The position numbers and the translations under genes are program-made. DNA of 64,000 nucleotides from Prosopocoilus inquinatus (lineage: Eukaryota > Arthropoda > Insecta > Coleoptera > Lucanidae), in contig CM069872.1 of the NCBI GenBank assembly GCA_036172665.1, positions 49,028,101-49,092,100 on the forward strand, read 5' to 3'. The first letter of the stretch is position 1. Each line of letters begins with the position of its first letter. Of the stretch, positions 45,900-56,950 are shown in pieces. Below the pieces are notes generated by a model. The model searched no databases. It saw only the letters and a list, made by a program, of their open reading frames with translations, and was not told the origin of the DNA.

Positions 45900-47335
45900 C
45901 AGTTGGTGAAAATTGCATTGCATTGAAACTTTAGAAAACAGGGTTTTGAATTTGGGGGTTACGAAACTTCCCCGACATATTTGCAAAACGAAGATTTTGT
46001 TGGAACTTTTTACGGTTTAAAAATTCGTTGTTTTTATTATTTTTAATGTAGTACAACCTAGCCTAGTCAGAAACGCTCCATTTCACTCATACCCCCGCAT
46101 AATTCAATTGTCATCTTTTTAAATAACCAACCCCCTCGCTTATAATGTGTTTCAATATCCTCTGGCGATGTAAAAGATCGAATTTTCAGAACGTAGGGAT
46201 GCAAGGTTTTTATTTTAGGGCCGTTTTCATAATCAGATTTTAAATTTAAAGTTACTTTAACCTAAAAAAATACTTTGTTTACCTATACTTAAAGTGACTT
46301 TAAAATAAAGCTTCCTTAAAATCTGATTATGAAAATGGCCATTGTTTAATTAAAGGTTGTGATTAAATACTATTTTTAATATTGAAATGAATGAATAACG
46401 CGTAACTACAATTAAATCAGGGTCAGAATGGAATGAGTCATGCAACGAAGAGTGTTTTTCCTGGAATTTGCACCAGGCGCAGATCGTGTCCGCCGAAGAA
46501 TGAGGTCGAGTGGGCGAAAGTCGCAATATTACCCCCAATTTCTGCACTTAATTATGAATGATTCTTGCATAGAAAATGATGCACACCTTACGTAAGAATT
46601 CTAGAGGAATGGAAATGGACAAGAGCTCCTGAAGGAAACTAAATGCGTGGATTCTCGTAAAGTTTTTTTTTATTTAAATTTTTTTCAATCAGTCAATTTC
46701 CCCAGTTTGAAATTAATTTCGCAAAGAAGTTACTGCATTGACAATACCCTCCTAACACATTTGCAAAATGAAGATTTTGTCAAAACGGTTTCAAAATTCG
46801 CTTTTATAACTTTGAATATAATACAACCTAGCCTAGTCGGAAACGTTTCGTTTCACTCATACCCCCGCACAATTAAATTGTCATCTTTTAAATAACCAAC
46901 CCCTCTCGCTTAGAATGTGTTTCAATATCCTTTGTCGTTATAAAACATCTCACGTGGAGATGAAAATTGCGATTAAATACTATTTTATAATATTGAAATG
47001 AATCATAACGTGTAATTATAATTAGGTCAGAGTCATAATGAAATAAGACTGCATGCAAAGAAGACTGTTTTGCTTGAAATTTGCGCCCGTCGCAGATCGG
47101 ATCCGTAGAAGAATGAAATCGAGTGGGCGAAAGTCGCAATATTACCACTAATTTCTGCATTTAATTAAGGCTGATTTTTGCAGAGCAAATAATGCGCAAC
47201 TTCTGTAAGAATTCTAGAGGAAATGCATAAATCTGATTCTGGTGCAGTTTACTGTTGACTTAATTTTTTCTTTTTACAATCAGTCAGTTTCCTCAGTTTG
47301 AAATTAATTTCGTGAAGAAGTGACTACACTTCATG
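45900..47335. repeat. ~593-bp tandem duplication, copy one carrying a MITE
   Basis: TACAACCTAGCCTAGTC...CACTCATACCCCCGCA is at 46053 and 46828. GAGTGGGCGAAAGTCGCAAT is near 46508 and 47123. CAGTTTGAAATTAATTTCG is near 46702 and 47295. Spacing is about 775 bp on the left of the MITE and about 593-615 bp on the right of it, the difference being mainly the MITE at 46218-46340. Confidence 0.9.
46218..46340. mobile_element. GGGCCGTTTTCATAAT-type MITE
   Basis: Left end GGGCCGTTTTCATAATCAGA, right end (minus strand) GGCCATTTTCATAATCAGA. The palindromic interior AAGTTACTTTAA...TTAAAGTGACTTTAA is as in the copies at 10373 and 37343. Absent from the second copy of the surrounding duplication. Confidence 0.85.
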
Positions 47336-48594
47336 GGTGTTGGATTTCTTCTGATAATCAATTTAATCGTAACCGGAATTTTTCTACTTTTCTATTTAAT
47401 TTAAATTGTGTGTTTCAAGAAAGTGAGCGTTTGTGAGTAGAGAGAATAATTCATTTTATGCATGAAGAAAAATTATTGGACGTGGACGTTAAATACTGGA
47501 GGAGTAAATAGCGAACAGAAAACGAGCCGATTTTCAGACGCGCGATGCTATCTGTTGTACGGCAGAAATAAAGAACACCGAGGACACAACATGTGCGTGA
47601 CAAAGTACGCGAGACTCCACACTCCATTCGTTTTGCCACACAAGAGGCCCGCGGCCGGACTGATGTTCAGTAATACACATTATACCATGCGTTTTTTTAT
47701 GGTATGGTATGGCGTCCTCCAGGGGTATAACTTGATGATTGCCAAACTAGAGTTTAGACGCATTTCTTTTCCCTTTCGATCTTTTCCTGGCCTGGATCTT
47801 CTTTGCTGATATTTTTTTAAGGAAACCGAGTCGAATTGAATTTCCTCATTCAAGCAACTTGGAAAACCATCCCAAAAAAATTATGCAGGATATCGTAGTT
47901 AATTAGATATTAAGAGGAAGTCGGTGGTCTTCATAAGAAACTCATTGTTTTCATTTTAGAACTGATGGATAAGTGTACTAAAGTGATTATTCAAGTGCTC
48001 TTGCAAAATGGCGAAATGAGATAAGAAGTTAAAGGAGGAAAATCTAGAAGAGGAATCCATATATGAAAAAAAAAAGTTAGGTTTAATTTGTTCCAATTCG
48101 ATAAGTGTGAAAAGAAAAAGAAGGAAAAAAAAATTGAAGAGGTGATTTGAACTGAGAACTTTGATTTAGTTTTATAAAGAGGCCATTCGTTTAGCCGCGT
48201 GCGGAGGGGGACGGGGGGGCAGGCAACGAAACGTCGACAGCCGAGAAAAAGCTTTTTATCTGCCGTCTATATTTCGTGCTGAAAAGTAATAAATTCCCCG
48301 CCGAAACTAAGAATACTGTCTCGTTACAAAAGCGAGGAGTAGGTTTTATTTTTATTCGAAATAAATCCGAGAACGGGCCGCGCGTTCGCGTTTAAGTTTA
48401 TGAAAATTACAATATAAACTGTCAAAAATACGGGCCAGATATCGGGATTATTTATGGGGCCGCCCTGGAAAGCTCCTATCTCGCCCCCTGAAAAAGCGAC
48501 AATAGTTTGACGTCACGGTGATATATGCGCTTTTGTCGTAGTTCGCAACGACGACGACAACGACGACATCGACGTCATTGCGTGAAGTCGTCCG
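47336..48594. other. unique sequence, no supported gene
   Basis: A 115-codon frame at 47462-47809 has no recognisable domain. The tract 48190-48560 is CpG-rich and non-repetitive. Confidence 0.45.
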
Positions 48595-48641
48595 GATGAG
48601 GATGTGGATGTGAATGTGAATGTGGATGTGGATGTGAATGG
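48595..48641. repeat. GATGTG/AATGTG hexanucleotide microsatellite
   Basis: Seven to eight hexamers of GATGTG with AATGTG variants. Confidence 0.9.
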
Positions 48642-48857
48642 GATCTTAATTTATCATGCACTGCTAATTTTCAGACCAATTTAATTCGTAATTTATTTAC
48701 CAGATTGACGGCAGCATAATGAACCTTGAATGCCGCCCCCAAAATTTCACCCTGCATTATTTATTGGGGCGCTTTATCTGCTCGTTGTCGTATCAACAAA
48801 TTAAAATCCTCCTCAAATTTAAACTTCCACTTTTGTCCTCCTAGTTGAAGGCAGCTC
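48642..48857. other. unique sequence
   Basis: No feature recognised. Confidence 0.5.
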
Positions 48858-49245
48858 TCCACACAATTTAACTCCGATTATACAGCGTTGGCCAGTTGGC
48901 TTTTAAACATGGGGCGCTTGCTTCTCACCGACTCGCATCGTAAGCGTTCGTGCCTATTATAGCAAGAGCACGAACTGCATCCACTCTTCTTTTTTTTTTG
49001 TATTACCTTCCCTGTCGCATGAATTATTCCAGAATGTTTAGTTAAACTTTTGCCAATTCTGTATGTATTTCTCACACAATTTAACCCCAGGTATACAGTG
49101 TTGGCCAGTAGGCTTTTAAACATCATGGGCGCTTGCTTCTCATCGACTCACTCATTTTTTTTATTGTTTTTGTATTACCTTCCCTGTCGCATGAATTATT
49201 TCAAAATGTTCAGTTAAACTTCTGCCAATTCTGCATGTTATCTCT
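48858..49245. repeat. ~214-bp tandem duplication
   Basis: CACACAATTTAACTCC...TACAGCGTTGGCCAGT at about 48860 repeats at about 49074 (CACACAATTTAACCCC...TACAGTGTTGGCCAGT), each continuing to GTATTACCTTCCCTGTCGCA and CCAATTCTG. Confidence 0.92.
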
Positions 49246-49854
49246 CAACCAAGGTGAACATGCCCGCGTCAAGCAAGGCAATTACGCGCGCACTCCTTGA
49301 AAATTATGTAACACCATTACAACCGGATTTCTTGCAGCGAACGCCACTAATGATGGCCGCTGTAATTGCAAAGCACTATACCAGCCTTGACCGGTTAGCA
49401 TTGTGCTATTAATAAGCACGTAATGTCCGCCTTTTTGTGATAGGATGGGACGGTGTGTCTTTGTTAACCGTGGTTTAACATGCGATAAGCAAAGAACCGT
49501 CTGTCACCAGGTAAATACTCGGACGTATGTAAATGTGTAGCATACGATGTTGATGCAAAACATCTAAAAATTATGCAAAATGTGTTTGTTGCGTTATTCT
49601 GTGCAGATTCCAGGTCATCACTGTATGTATCGAATTGAAACATAACCTGATCCACGGATGAACATGATGAAGTGGCATTCACAAGCAGAAATAATTTGGA
49701 AATGGCCCACATAGCAAAAACACGTATTTATCACGTCATATATACACTGAGAATCTTATAAGACTGCACATAGTAATTATCAATGGAAGCTTTATAACAT
49801 TATTATTTCCTAGAAAAATTTTGTGCAAATCGTTTTTGATTGCAGCGAAAACCT
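49246..49854. other. sequence around an unidentified minus-strand frame, next to the ribozyme
   Basis: An 82-codon minus-strand frame (49464-49712) starts with ATG and a hydrophobic N-terminus, but shows no known domain. Because it lies 3' of the hammerhead motif on the same strand, it might belong to the same retroelement; this is speculation. Confidence 0.3.
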
Positions 49855-49917
49855 CGAGCAGCCTCTGTACAGCTGTTTCAGCCCTGCTTGGGGGTTCTTC
49901 AGCAGAGACGTAGCTCG
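49855..49917 (-). ncRNA. hammerhead ribozyme candidate
   Basis: The minus strand reads 5' stem I CGAGC-UACGU-CUCUG, core CUGAAGA, stem II ACCCC...GGGCU, GAAAC, then AGCUGUA and 3' stem I CAGAG-GCU-GCUCG. All core positions fit CUGANGA/GAAA/NUH with cleavage expected after GUA, between 49868 and 49867. Stem I has two 5-bp helices (CUCUG/CAGAG, CGAGC/GCUCG) around an internal loop. Stem II has one C-C mismatch. Stem III is only ACA/UGU, but ACAGCUGU is a perfect palindrome, so two molecules could pair as a dimer, as described for hammerheads of Penelope-like elements. Sequence after the motif (CTGCAAxCxAAAA, TTGCA) is shared with the copy at 63343. Confidence 0.65.
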
Positions 49918-50099
49918 ACATTCCCACTGCAAACAAAAACGACTTGTCCAATTTATTCGCAATTGCAATGTCAGGTCAAAAAGCGATCGTAAGATGCAAA
50001 TTTAGTTTATTCGCCATGGTTACCATGCGTTTTTAGTAATGTCGCGGCTGATTTTGAATTGTCAGATAAAATTAAATTGGTCTTTTCATTTATTGTAAA
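49918..50099. other. sequence between ribozyme and T/C-rich array
   Basis: No feature recognised. Confidence 0.5.
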
Positions 50100-52400
50100 A
50101 TGTACACATGATTTTGATATCATTTTTCCCTTTTTAATCCCCGTTTTGATTTTTTGGATTTGCCCAAAATAAATCGCGAGCACTTTCCATGCTTGATCGA
50201 TCCTTCTTTCGTTTTTCTTCTTTTCTTGACGGCCTTCTTTTAGGGCACTCCGTTGAAATGATTTTTCCAACGACCTTTACGCTCCGTGCTTCTGTCTTCA
50301 TCACGGGTAATGACGTTGCAGCAGTTTTTCCAAGTGTTTTTTTCCTCTCTCCATGATCGGTTAGCCCTTCTGGGTTTTCTGTTCAGTCTTTTTCCTTCTT
50401 TTTGCACACTCTCTTCAACATGCTATCAAAGGCGAGGTGATGACGACGTTCCGAGCGTTTCTTTTTCATGATCGGTTTGTTCTGGTTGGGTTTTCTTGCT
50501 CAGTTTATTCTCCTTCCTTTTTGGCTTTGGTCTTCCTTGCGCGTAGCTCATTTTGTGTAAATTCATACTTTTCCCTCTGCTTCTCCTTTTATATTCCGAA
50601 AGCACATTGTTGAGGAATCCTTCTATTCCACTGCGTCGTCGATGTTTTACACTTCCTCTAATTAGAATATTTCTTGGACATTCCTTTTTTTGCTCAGCCT
50701 CTCCATCATGCGTGGATTGAAGATGGCGACATTCCAGCTTTTTCCAAGCAGTTCTGTTTTTCTTCATGATTGGGTGGCCCTTCTGGGTTTTCTTCATTGG
50801 CCTTTTCCTTTTCTTTTGTTCACTCTCTTCATCTTGGACACAGTGGTGTTGACGACGTTCCTGCAATTTTTCCAAGCAGTTTCTTTGATCGGTTGGCCCT
50901 TCTGGGTTTTCTTGTGCATTTTCTTTCCTTATCTTCGCTTTGGTCTTCCTTGCACGTGGTTCTTTTCCTTCTGAATCTTCTTTTATATTCCGAATGCACA
51001 TTCTTGGAGAAGTCCTTCTCTTCTACTGTGTCGTCGATGTTTTGCACTTCCTCGGATTAGAATATTTTTTGGACATCGCGCTCTTGGATATCGTGACAAT
51101 CTTTCTGGTGCTTCTTTAAGACGACCCTCCTTCGCTTCCCCTTTCACCCTCCGCCTCTGCTGCATCTTATATTTTTTCCTGTACGTCTGTCGGAAACATT
51201 TTTTCTTCTTTTCTTTTGTTGAGAGGTATTTTCTCATTTTGGTTGTTGTTATCTTCTTTTGTTACGTCTTTGAGATTACCAGACCCTACTTCCTGATTTC
51301 GTCTTTGAGATTACCAGAGGTACCAAATGGTTTTATGATGAAAAGATCTGATCATTGCAAGAACGCGTTCTTTTCGAGAACCATCCTTCGTTATCACTCT
51401 TTCTCTTTTATTCATTATTTCTTCCTGTGCGTCTGTCGGAAACATTTTTTTCTTCTTTTCTTTTGTTGAGAGGTATTTTCTTTTTTGGTTGCTGAGATCT
51501 TCTTTTGTTAGTCCTTGGTTTCGTCTTCGAGATTGCCAGAGGTGATCTGCTTCTCCTTTTATATTCCGAATGCACATCCTTGGGGAAGTTCTTCCATTCC
51601 ACCGTGTCGTCGATGTTTTGCACTTCTTCGGTTTAAAATGTTTTTTTTTTTGCAATTTTGTGCAAATCTTTCTGGTACTTCTTCAAAGCGACCCTCCTTC
51701 GCTTCCCCTTCCTCTCTCCGCCTCTGCTGCGTCTTATGTTTCTTGTTGTACGTCTGCAGTAACCATTTCTTTTTCTTCTGTAGAAAATTATTTTCTCTTT
51801 TTGGTTGTTGTTATCTTTTTTTGTTACTTCTTGGTTTCGTTCTTCTTCTTCTGTAAAGAAGTATTTTCTCTTTCTGGTTGTTGTCATCTTCTTTTGTTAC
51901 GTCTTTGAGATTACCAGAGCTTACTTCTTGATTCCGTCTTTGCGATTACCAGAGGAACCAAATGGCTTTACGAAGAAAAGATCTGATCATTGGAAGAACG
52001 CGTTCTTTTCGAGAACCATCCTTCGTTATCACTCTTTCTCTGTTATTCATCCGATGGCAGCAGTTTTTTTTTTTTACCTTTAATGCCCGCCCCATGGTCA
52101 AACCAATGCTTTATCGTATTTTTTTTGTTGTTGTCTTTACGGACCATTCTTAGCGATTTTGGGCTCCATTCCTTCTTTGGTTTTTCATCTTCCTTGTCTG
52201 GTCCTAAATTGTAAGGAATATGTGTCGCATACCATACAGATTTTTTTTTCAGTGGTCTTTATTAATTATGCTTTATTTTTGTTTTCTTCAATTCCAGTCC
52301 TAGCGATTTTTGGCCTCATTCCTTCTTTTGTTTTTCTGTTTTTTTCTCTTGTCTGGTACTAAATTCTGGTACTAGATTTTTTCGAGTGTTCTTTGATTAA
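50100..52400. repeat. T/C-rich tandem array with ~395, 575 and 635-bp spacings
   Basis: TCGTCGATGTTTT is at 50636, 51031 and 51606, each preceded by TATATTCCGAATGCACA-type sequence. TTGTTACGTCTTTGAGATTA is at 51259 and 51894, within a block of about 170 bp that is nearly identical. A sub-unit GATCGGTTGGCCCTTCTGGG recurs at 50355, 50470, 50767 and 50887. The minus strand is Lys/Arg/Glu-rich and open for 191 codons (50426-51001) with recurring SEYKRRS(R/F)RK and QNIDDTVE words. Coding potential is unproven, since frames shift between units. Confidence 0.85.
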
Positions 52401-53060
52401 CTTTACGCATTTTTTTTTCACTCGCGCTGGATGCTGGGTGGATTCAATTTTAGCCTAAATAGGCACTTCGACGAGTTCTTCGTGACGTCGTAAATCCTTG
52501 CGGCTTGTCAAAATAATTTCTGGTTGCCTGAGTTGTTCTAGTTGACCTGGTTATTATAATGGTAGAAGGAGTTAGTTAGGACGTACGTCCATAAATTTTC
52601 TACATAGCTAAAAGTTCCAGTGCGGTAAACCGGCAGGCGTCAGGAGTAAATTAGATTTGGCGAAGTTTAAACTGTATTCATGTCACCAGAGTAGCTTAAC
52701 GTGTCCATATTGCCGAGCAGACGGCGGCGTCGAAACTTCTCGTCCACCGAATCAATAAGTCATTTAAAATCATGCTTACAAGTTTCAATCGCGCAACTTT
52801 CTCCTCGGCGTCGAAGCGGAATTTAATTTGTGGCTAGATATCGAACTTCCAACCTCCTAAGCAAGAGCGAGCGAACACCTCCGCAAAGAGATTTTGCAAC
52901 AAACTTTTTTCAATATAAGTTCTAAGCGCATGTTTCCTAAGAATATCCTCTTAGCGTTGGGGTATAAGCACTGCGGTAAACACAGTTCGATACTCGGGCT
53001 AAATCTTGATTCGCCCCTCGTTCCAACTTTTAAAATACATCGGAACTTATTTAATGCAAC

Positions 53061-53061
<1 letters not shown>

Positions 53062-53108
<47 letters not shown>

Positions 53109-53109
53109 T
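53062..53109. repeat. (CGA)16 microsatellite
   Basis: Pure CGA triplets; encodes poly-Arg, poly-Asp or poly-Thr depending on frame, so it inflates a frame here. Confidence 0.97.
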
Positions 53110-53426
53110 CTTTTAAACTTCGGACGTATTTCTGCTTCTAATCCGAGTTTACTGGGTCGGAAATGCTCCGCTTGGTTTATACTCCTTTGTTATTGTAATT
53201 TGGGCCGTTCATTTCCCTTCATCCTGTCAATTGTGTAATTTTTGCGTTTCTAATCCCTTCGTTCTATCTACCGGACCGAGGAACGTTTCGTGTACACATC
53301 CCTCCATTGTTATTGCAGGCAACCTTCGTACGCTTTGACATCGATTTCCCTTCATTCTGTCAATTGCATGTTATGCTATGCTCCGCTAAATGTAAATTGT
53401 ATAATTCGCATTGCGTAAGCCCACCT

Positions 53427-53457
53427 TTCTTCCTTCCTTCCTTCCTTCCTTCCTTCT
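53427..53457. repeat. (TTCC)n microsatellite
   Basis: About seven tandem TTCC tetramers. Confidence 0.95.
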
Positions 53458-53987
53458 TTCGTGTCCTGCGGTGATCCCCCCGAGGTGAGCGAAGGGCAGG
53501 AGGAAGGCATCAGAACGAACCTAGTAATTAATTTTTGCGAATCCAATGTTAAGTTGTTAATGTCGACTTGTTCTAATTTGAAACTGTGTGCGGTTTTCGT
53601 GTTGTGTGAAAATGAAGTGTCGTGTCGAGTGTGTTCAATTTATGTGGTGGAGTCGCCGAGAGAGGGGGTTAACCGAACGCATTGACGTACACGTGGTTTC
53701 GCACGCATGTTAGAATTCTCTCAGGTGAAGAAAGTTTCGAGTGGATGGAAGGAATTAATGATTTAAGCACATGCAGATTGCATGTTTGATTTTTGTTTAG
53801 TTCCTCATGAAGCCCCCCCCCCCCCCCTCACACCACATGGTAAGAGACAAAACGCCAAATCAGTTTCAGAATTGATTGAAACATTTTGCCCCTATTGTTC
53901 TCGCTAGGAATTGCAGAATTGGATTTTGAAGCACAGATGTCGTTGCAAACAGAAGTGTGGTCCACAAAAATGACCCTGAAAAGACTT

Positions 53988-54106
53988 ATGCTCGATTTCT
54001 TCACCTCCTGATAAATTTATCTGCCAGGTATTAGCTTTGGAAACCATTGTATCGATAATAGTTTCCGGACAGATACATTTATCAGGAGTTGAAGAAGTCG
54101 GGCATG
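53988..54106. mobile_element. MITE with ~37-bp TIRs
   Basis: The left arm ATGCTCGATTTCTTCACCTC...TAAATTTATCTG is inverted as ATGCCCGACTTCTTCAACTC...TAAATGTATCTG, with a central palindrome GGAAACCATTGT...ATAGTTTCC. End sequence and centre resemble the element at 39740. Lies exactly at the left edge of the T-rich array. Confidence 0.8.
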
Positions 54107-56950
54107 AAAATGATAATAATAATAATAAATTCCATGTTATCTGAGATTATTCTCTTCGCCTTTCTTAATTTCTTTTTGTGTTTAGTTTATTTTTTTTTTG
54201 AATTTGTGTGGATTACCAATCATTTCGAATTGGCCTTCTTTCTTTATTCGACACGATTTCCTTGTCACTTTTTTTTAAATTTAATTTAAATTCGTTTGGA
54301 TTGGCATTTGTTATTTGCGAATGCTGAACTTCCGAGACTCACTTTAATTGACGCGATCAGATTTATTCAGTTGTCTTTTGTTTTTCTTTACTTATTCGTT
54401 GATCGCAATTGGCTTTACTTGTCCGCATGTTTTCAGTTTGAAATTTCTGTCGATTGTCAGCTTGTATGGAATCGGAAATTATTATTAATCGAAATTCTGA
54501 CGCAATCAATTTTTTTGATCGTCGTTGGTCGGTCAATTTGTCAGTTGTCTCTTGTTTTTTTTTTGAACTTTTCGTTGATCATAATTTATTGGATTTATTT
54601 GTCGATTTGTTTTTAATGTATTTGAAATTTTCGTCGATCATTTATCACAGAGTTGTTATGGAATTGGAAATTATTTTTAATCGAGATTCTGACGCAATCA
54701 ATTTTATTGATCGTCTTTTGTTTTGATTGGTTTATTTCTGTCATTGGTTGGCAGCGTTTTCTTGTCAATTTCTCTTTTTTTTAATCCAAATTCGTGTCGA
54801 CTGTCGTTTGTTTTGTATGAATTCTGAAATTCGGAGACTCACTTTAATTGAACCGATCAAATTTGTTAATCGACTTTTGTTGTTTTTTCTAACTTTTTCG
54901 TTGATCATAATTTATTGGATTTACTTGTCGATTTGTTTTTAATTTGAAATTTCTATCGATGATCACTCAGTTGTTAGGAAATTGGAAATTGTTGTTAATC
55001 GAAATTCATCAATCAATCAATTTTATCGATCGTCTTTTGTTTTGTTTGTGTTTTCTTTTGTTGTTGATTGGAGTATGATTTTCCTGTCATTTTTTTTTTT
55101 AATTTAAATTCGTGTCGATGGTCATTTGTTCTGTGTGAATAAATTCTGAAATTTTTCTTGATTTTAACTTGTTTGTCGATTTTTTTTTTAATTATCATGA
55201 AATTGGAAATTATTTCTAATCGAAATTCTGACGCAATCAATTTCATTAATTTTATTAATCTTTATTGTTGTATATTTTGATTTTTTTTCTTTAATAGAGA
55301 TGCTCTTATTTGGAACGGCGCGACAGTAGAAGAAATCTGAGACACGAGGTTCCAACCGGAAGCTAAGAATTCAACCGTCTCTTGTTTTGCTTTTTTTTGT
55401 TTTCTTTTCGTCCTTGGTCGGCGCGATTTTCTTGTCAATTTCTTTTTTTTTAATTCAAACTCGTCTCAATTGCTGCTTGTTTTGTGTGAATTCTGAAATT
55501 GCGAGACTCACTTTAATTGACGCGATCAGATTTTTGACGCTGTCAATTCGTCTTTTGTTTTTGTTTGTTTAATTTTCATCGTTGGTCGGCACGATTTTCT
55601 CCTCAACTTTTTTTTTTATTTTAGTTCAAATTCGTGTCGATTGTCGTTTGTTTTTTGTGAATTCTGAACTACCGAGACTCTTCGTCTATTGTTGTTTGTT
55701 TTTTTTTTACTTTTTCGTTGATCATAATTGATGCTCTAATTGATCAGACGTGATCATACTCCGCACTTGTCGATATGTTTTTAATTTGAAATTTCTGTCG
55801 ATTATTGTTATTAGTTTATTAGTTGTTATGGAATTGAAAGTTATTTTTAATCGAAATTCTGACGCAATCAATTTTATCGTTCGTCTTTTGTTTGTTTGTT
55901 TTTTTTTGTTGTTATTGGTCGACATGATTTTCTTATCATTTTTTTTCGACGGTCATTTGTTCGGTGTAAATTCTGAAACTCCGAGACTCACTTTGATTGA
56001 CGCGATGAGATTTGTCAGTCGACTACTGTTTTTCTTTTTCCTTTTTCCTTGACATTTTAACTTGCTTGTCGATTTTTTTTTTTTAATAGAAAATCTGCTT
56101 CGATTGTCAATTGTCATGGGACTGGAAATTATTTTTAATCGAAACTTTGAGATACCTTTAATTTTTATTGTTGTGTGTTTTTTTTTTTTTAATAGCGATG
56201 CTCTTTAATCAACTCGTATAAATTATCGACCGATCGCCAATTGTTTTATTTTTCACCGAATAGTTTTTAAAATTTTAACCGGACACTCTTTAAATTGGAA
56301 TTAACACTCAACGTTTCGCTATCGCTTTAGAGCTTCGTGTCCGGTTTTAAAAACTACAAATTACAAATTTTGTCGGAAACGAGTCGAATTCAGTTGTTTT
56401 ATTTTTCGTCGTTGAATTATTTGTTTTCCTTTAATTAAAAATAAAAAAAAAACTCTTTGGCGGGCTACATTGTTCATTTTCTTGCTTTAATTAAAAAGTT
56501 CTTTGGCGGACACTAACAAATTATCCGTCGCGACGTTTTTTGTTTTTTTTATTAAAATTTTGGTCGATGATCATTTTTTTTTGTTGTTTCCGTTATTGAT
56601 CGATTTTCTTGTCGATTGTTTTTAATCTGAAACTCGCTTCAATTGACACAGTCAAATTGATCGATCGTCTTGAGAAACTGGTGTCGATCGTGTCATTTGT
56701 TGTGTGTGAATTTTAAATATCCGAGACGTGTTTTAATTGACGTCATCAGACTTGTCGATCGTCTTTTCTTTTTCTTCTTCCTTGTTAATCAGTTGGATTT
56801 ATGTACTTGTCGATTTTTTTTTAATTCGAAATATGCGTCGATTGTCAATTATTACGAACATACATATTTGAATTTTTTTTTCTTCAAATTATGAATCGCC
56901 TTTTGCTTGTTTTTTGTTGTTGATTTTTTTTTGAATTGATAGGCATTTGT
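54107..56950. repeat. T-rich minisatellite block (GATCGTCTTTTGTTTT family)
   Basis: Units of roughly 150-500 bp carry TCTGAAATTCxGAGACTCAC, TTTAATTGACGCGATCAGAT and TCGTCTTTTGTTTT. The GAGACTCAC-type block is at about 54333, 54835, 55503, 55985 and in diverged form at 56722. A second block, TAATCGAAATTCTGACGCAA, is near 54487, 54678, 55217 and 55848. Plus-strand hydrophobic frames repeat with the units and are compositional. Confidence 0.85.

Larger units (their letters stand above)
52401..53987. other. unique sequence with microsatellites, no supported gene
   Basis: The frames at 52894-53238 and 53461-53685 run through or beside microsatellites and carry no domain. A poly-C run is at about 53812-53827. 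Confidence 0.5.

Noticed and set aside
47462..47809. 115-codon plus-strand frame
   Set aside because: No recognisable motif, and the minus strand is open over the same DNA.
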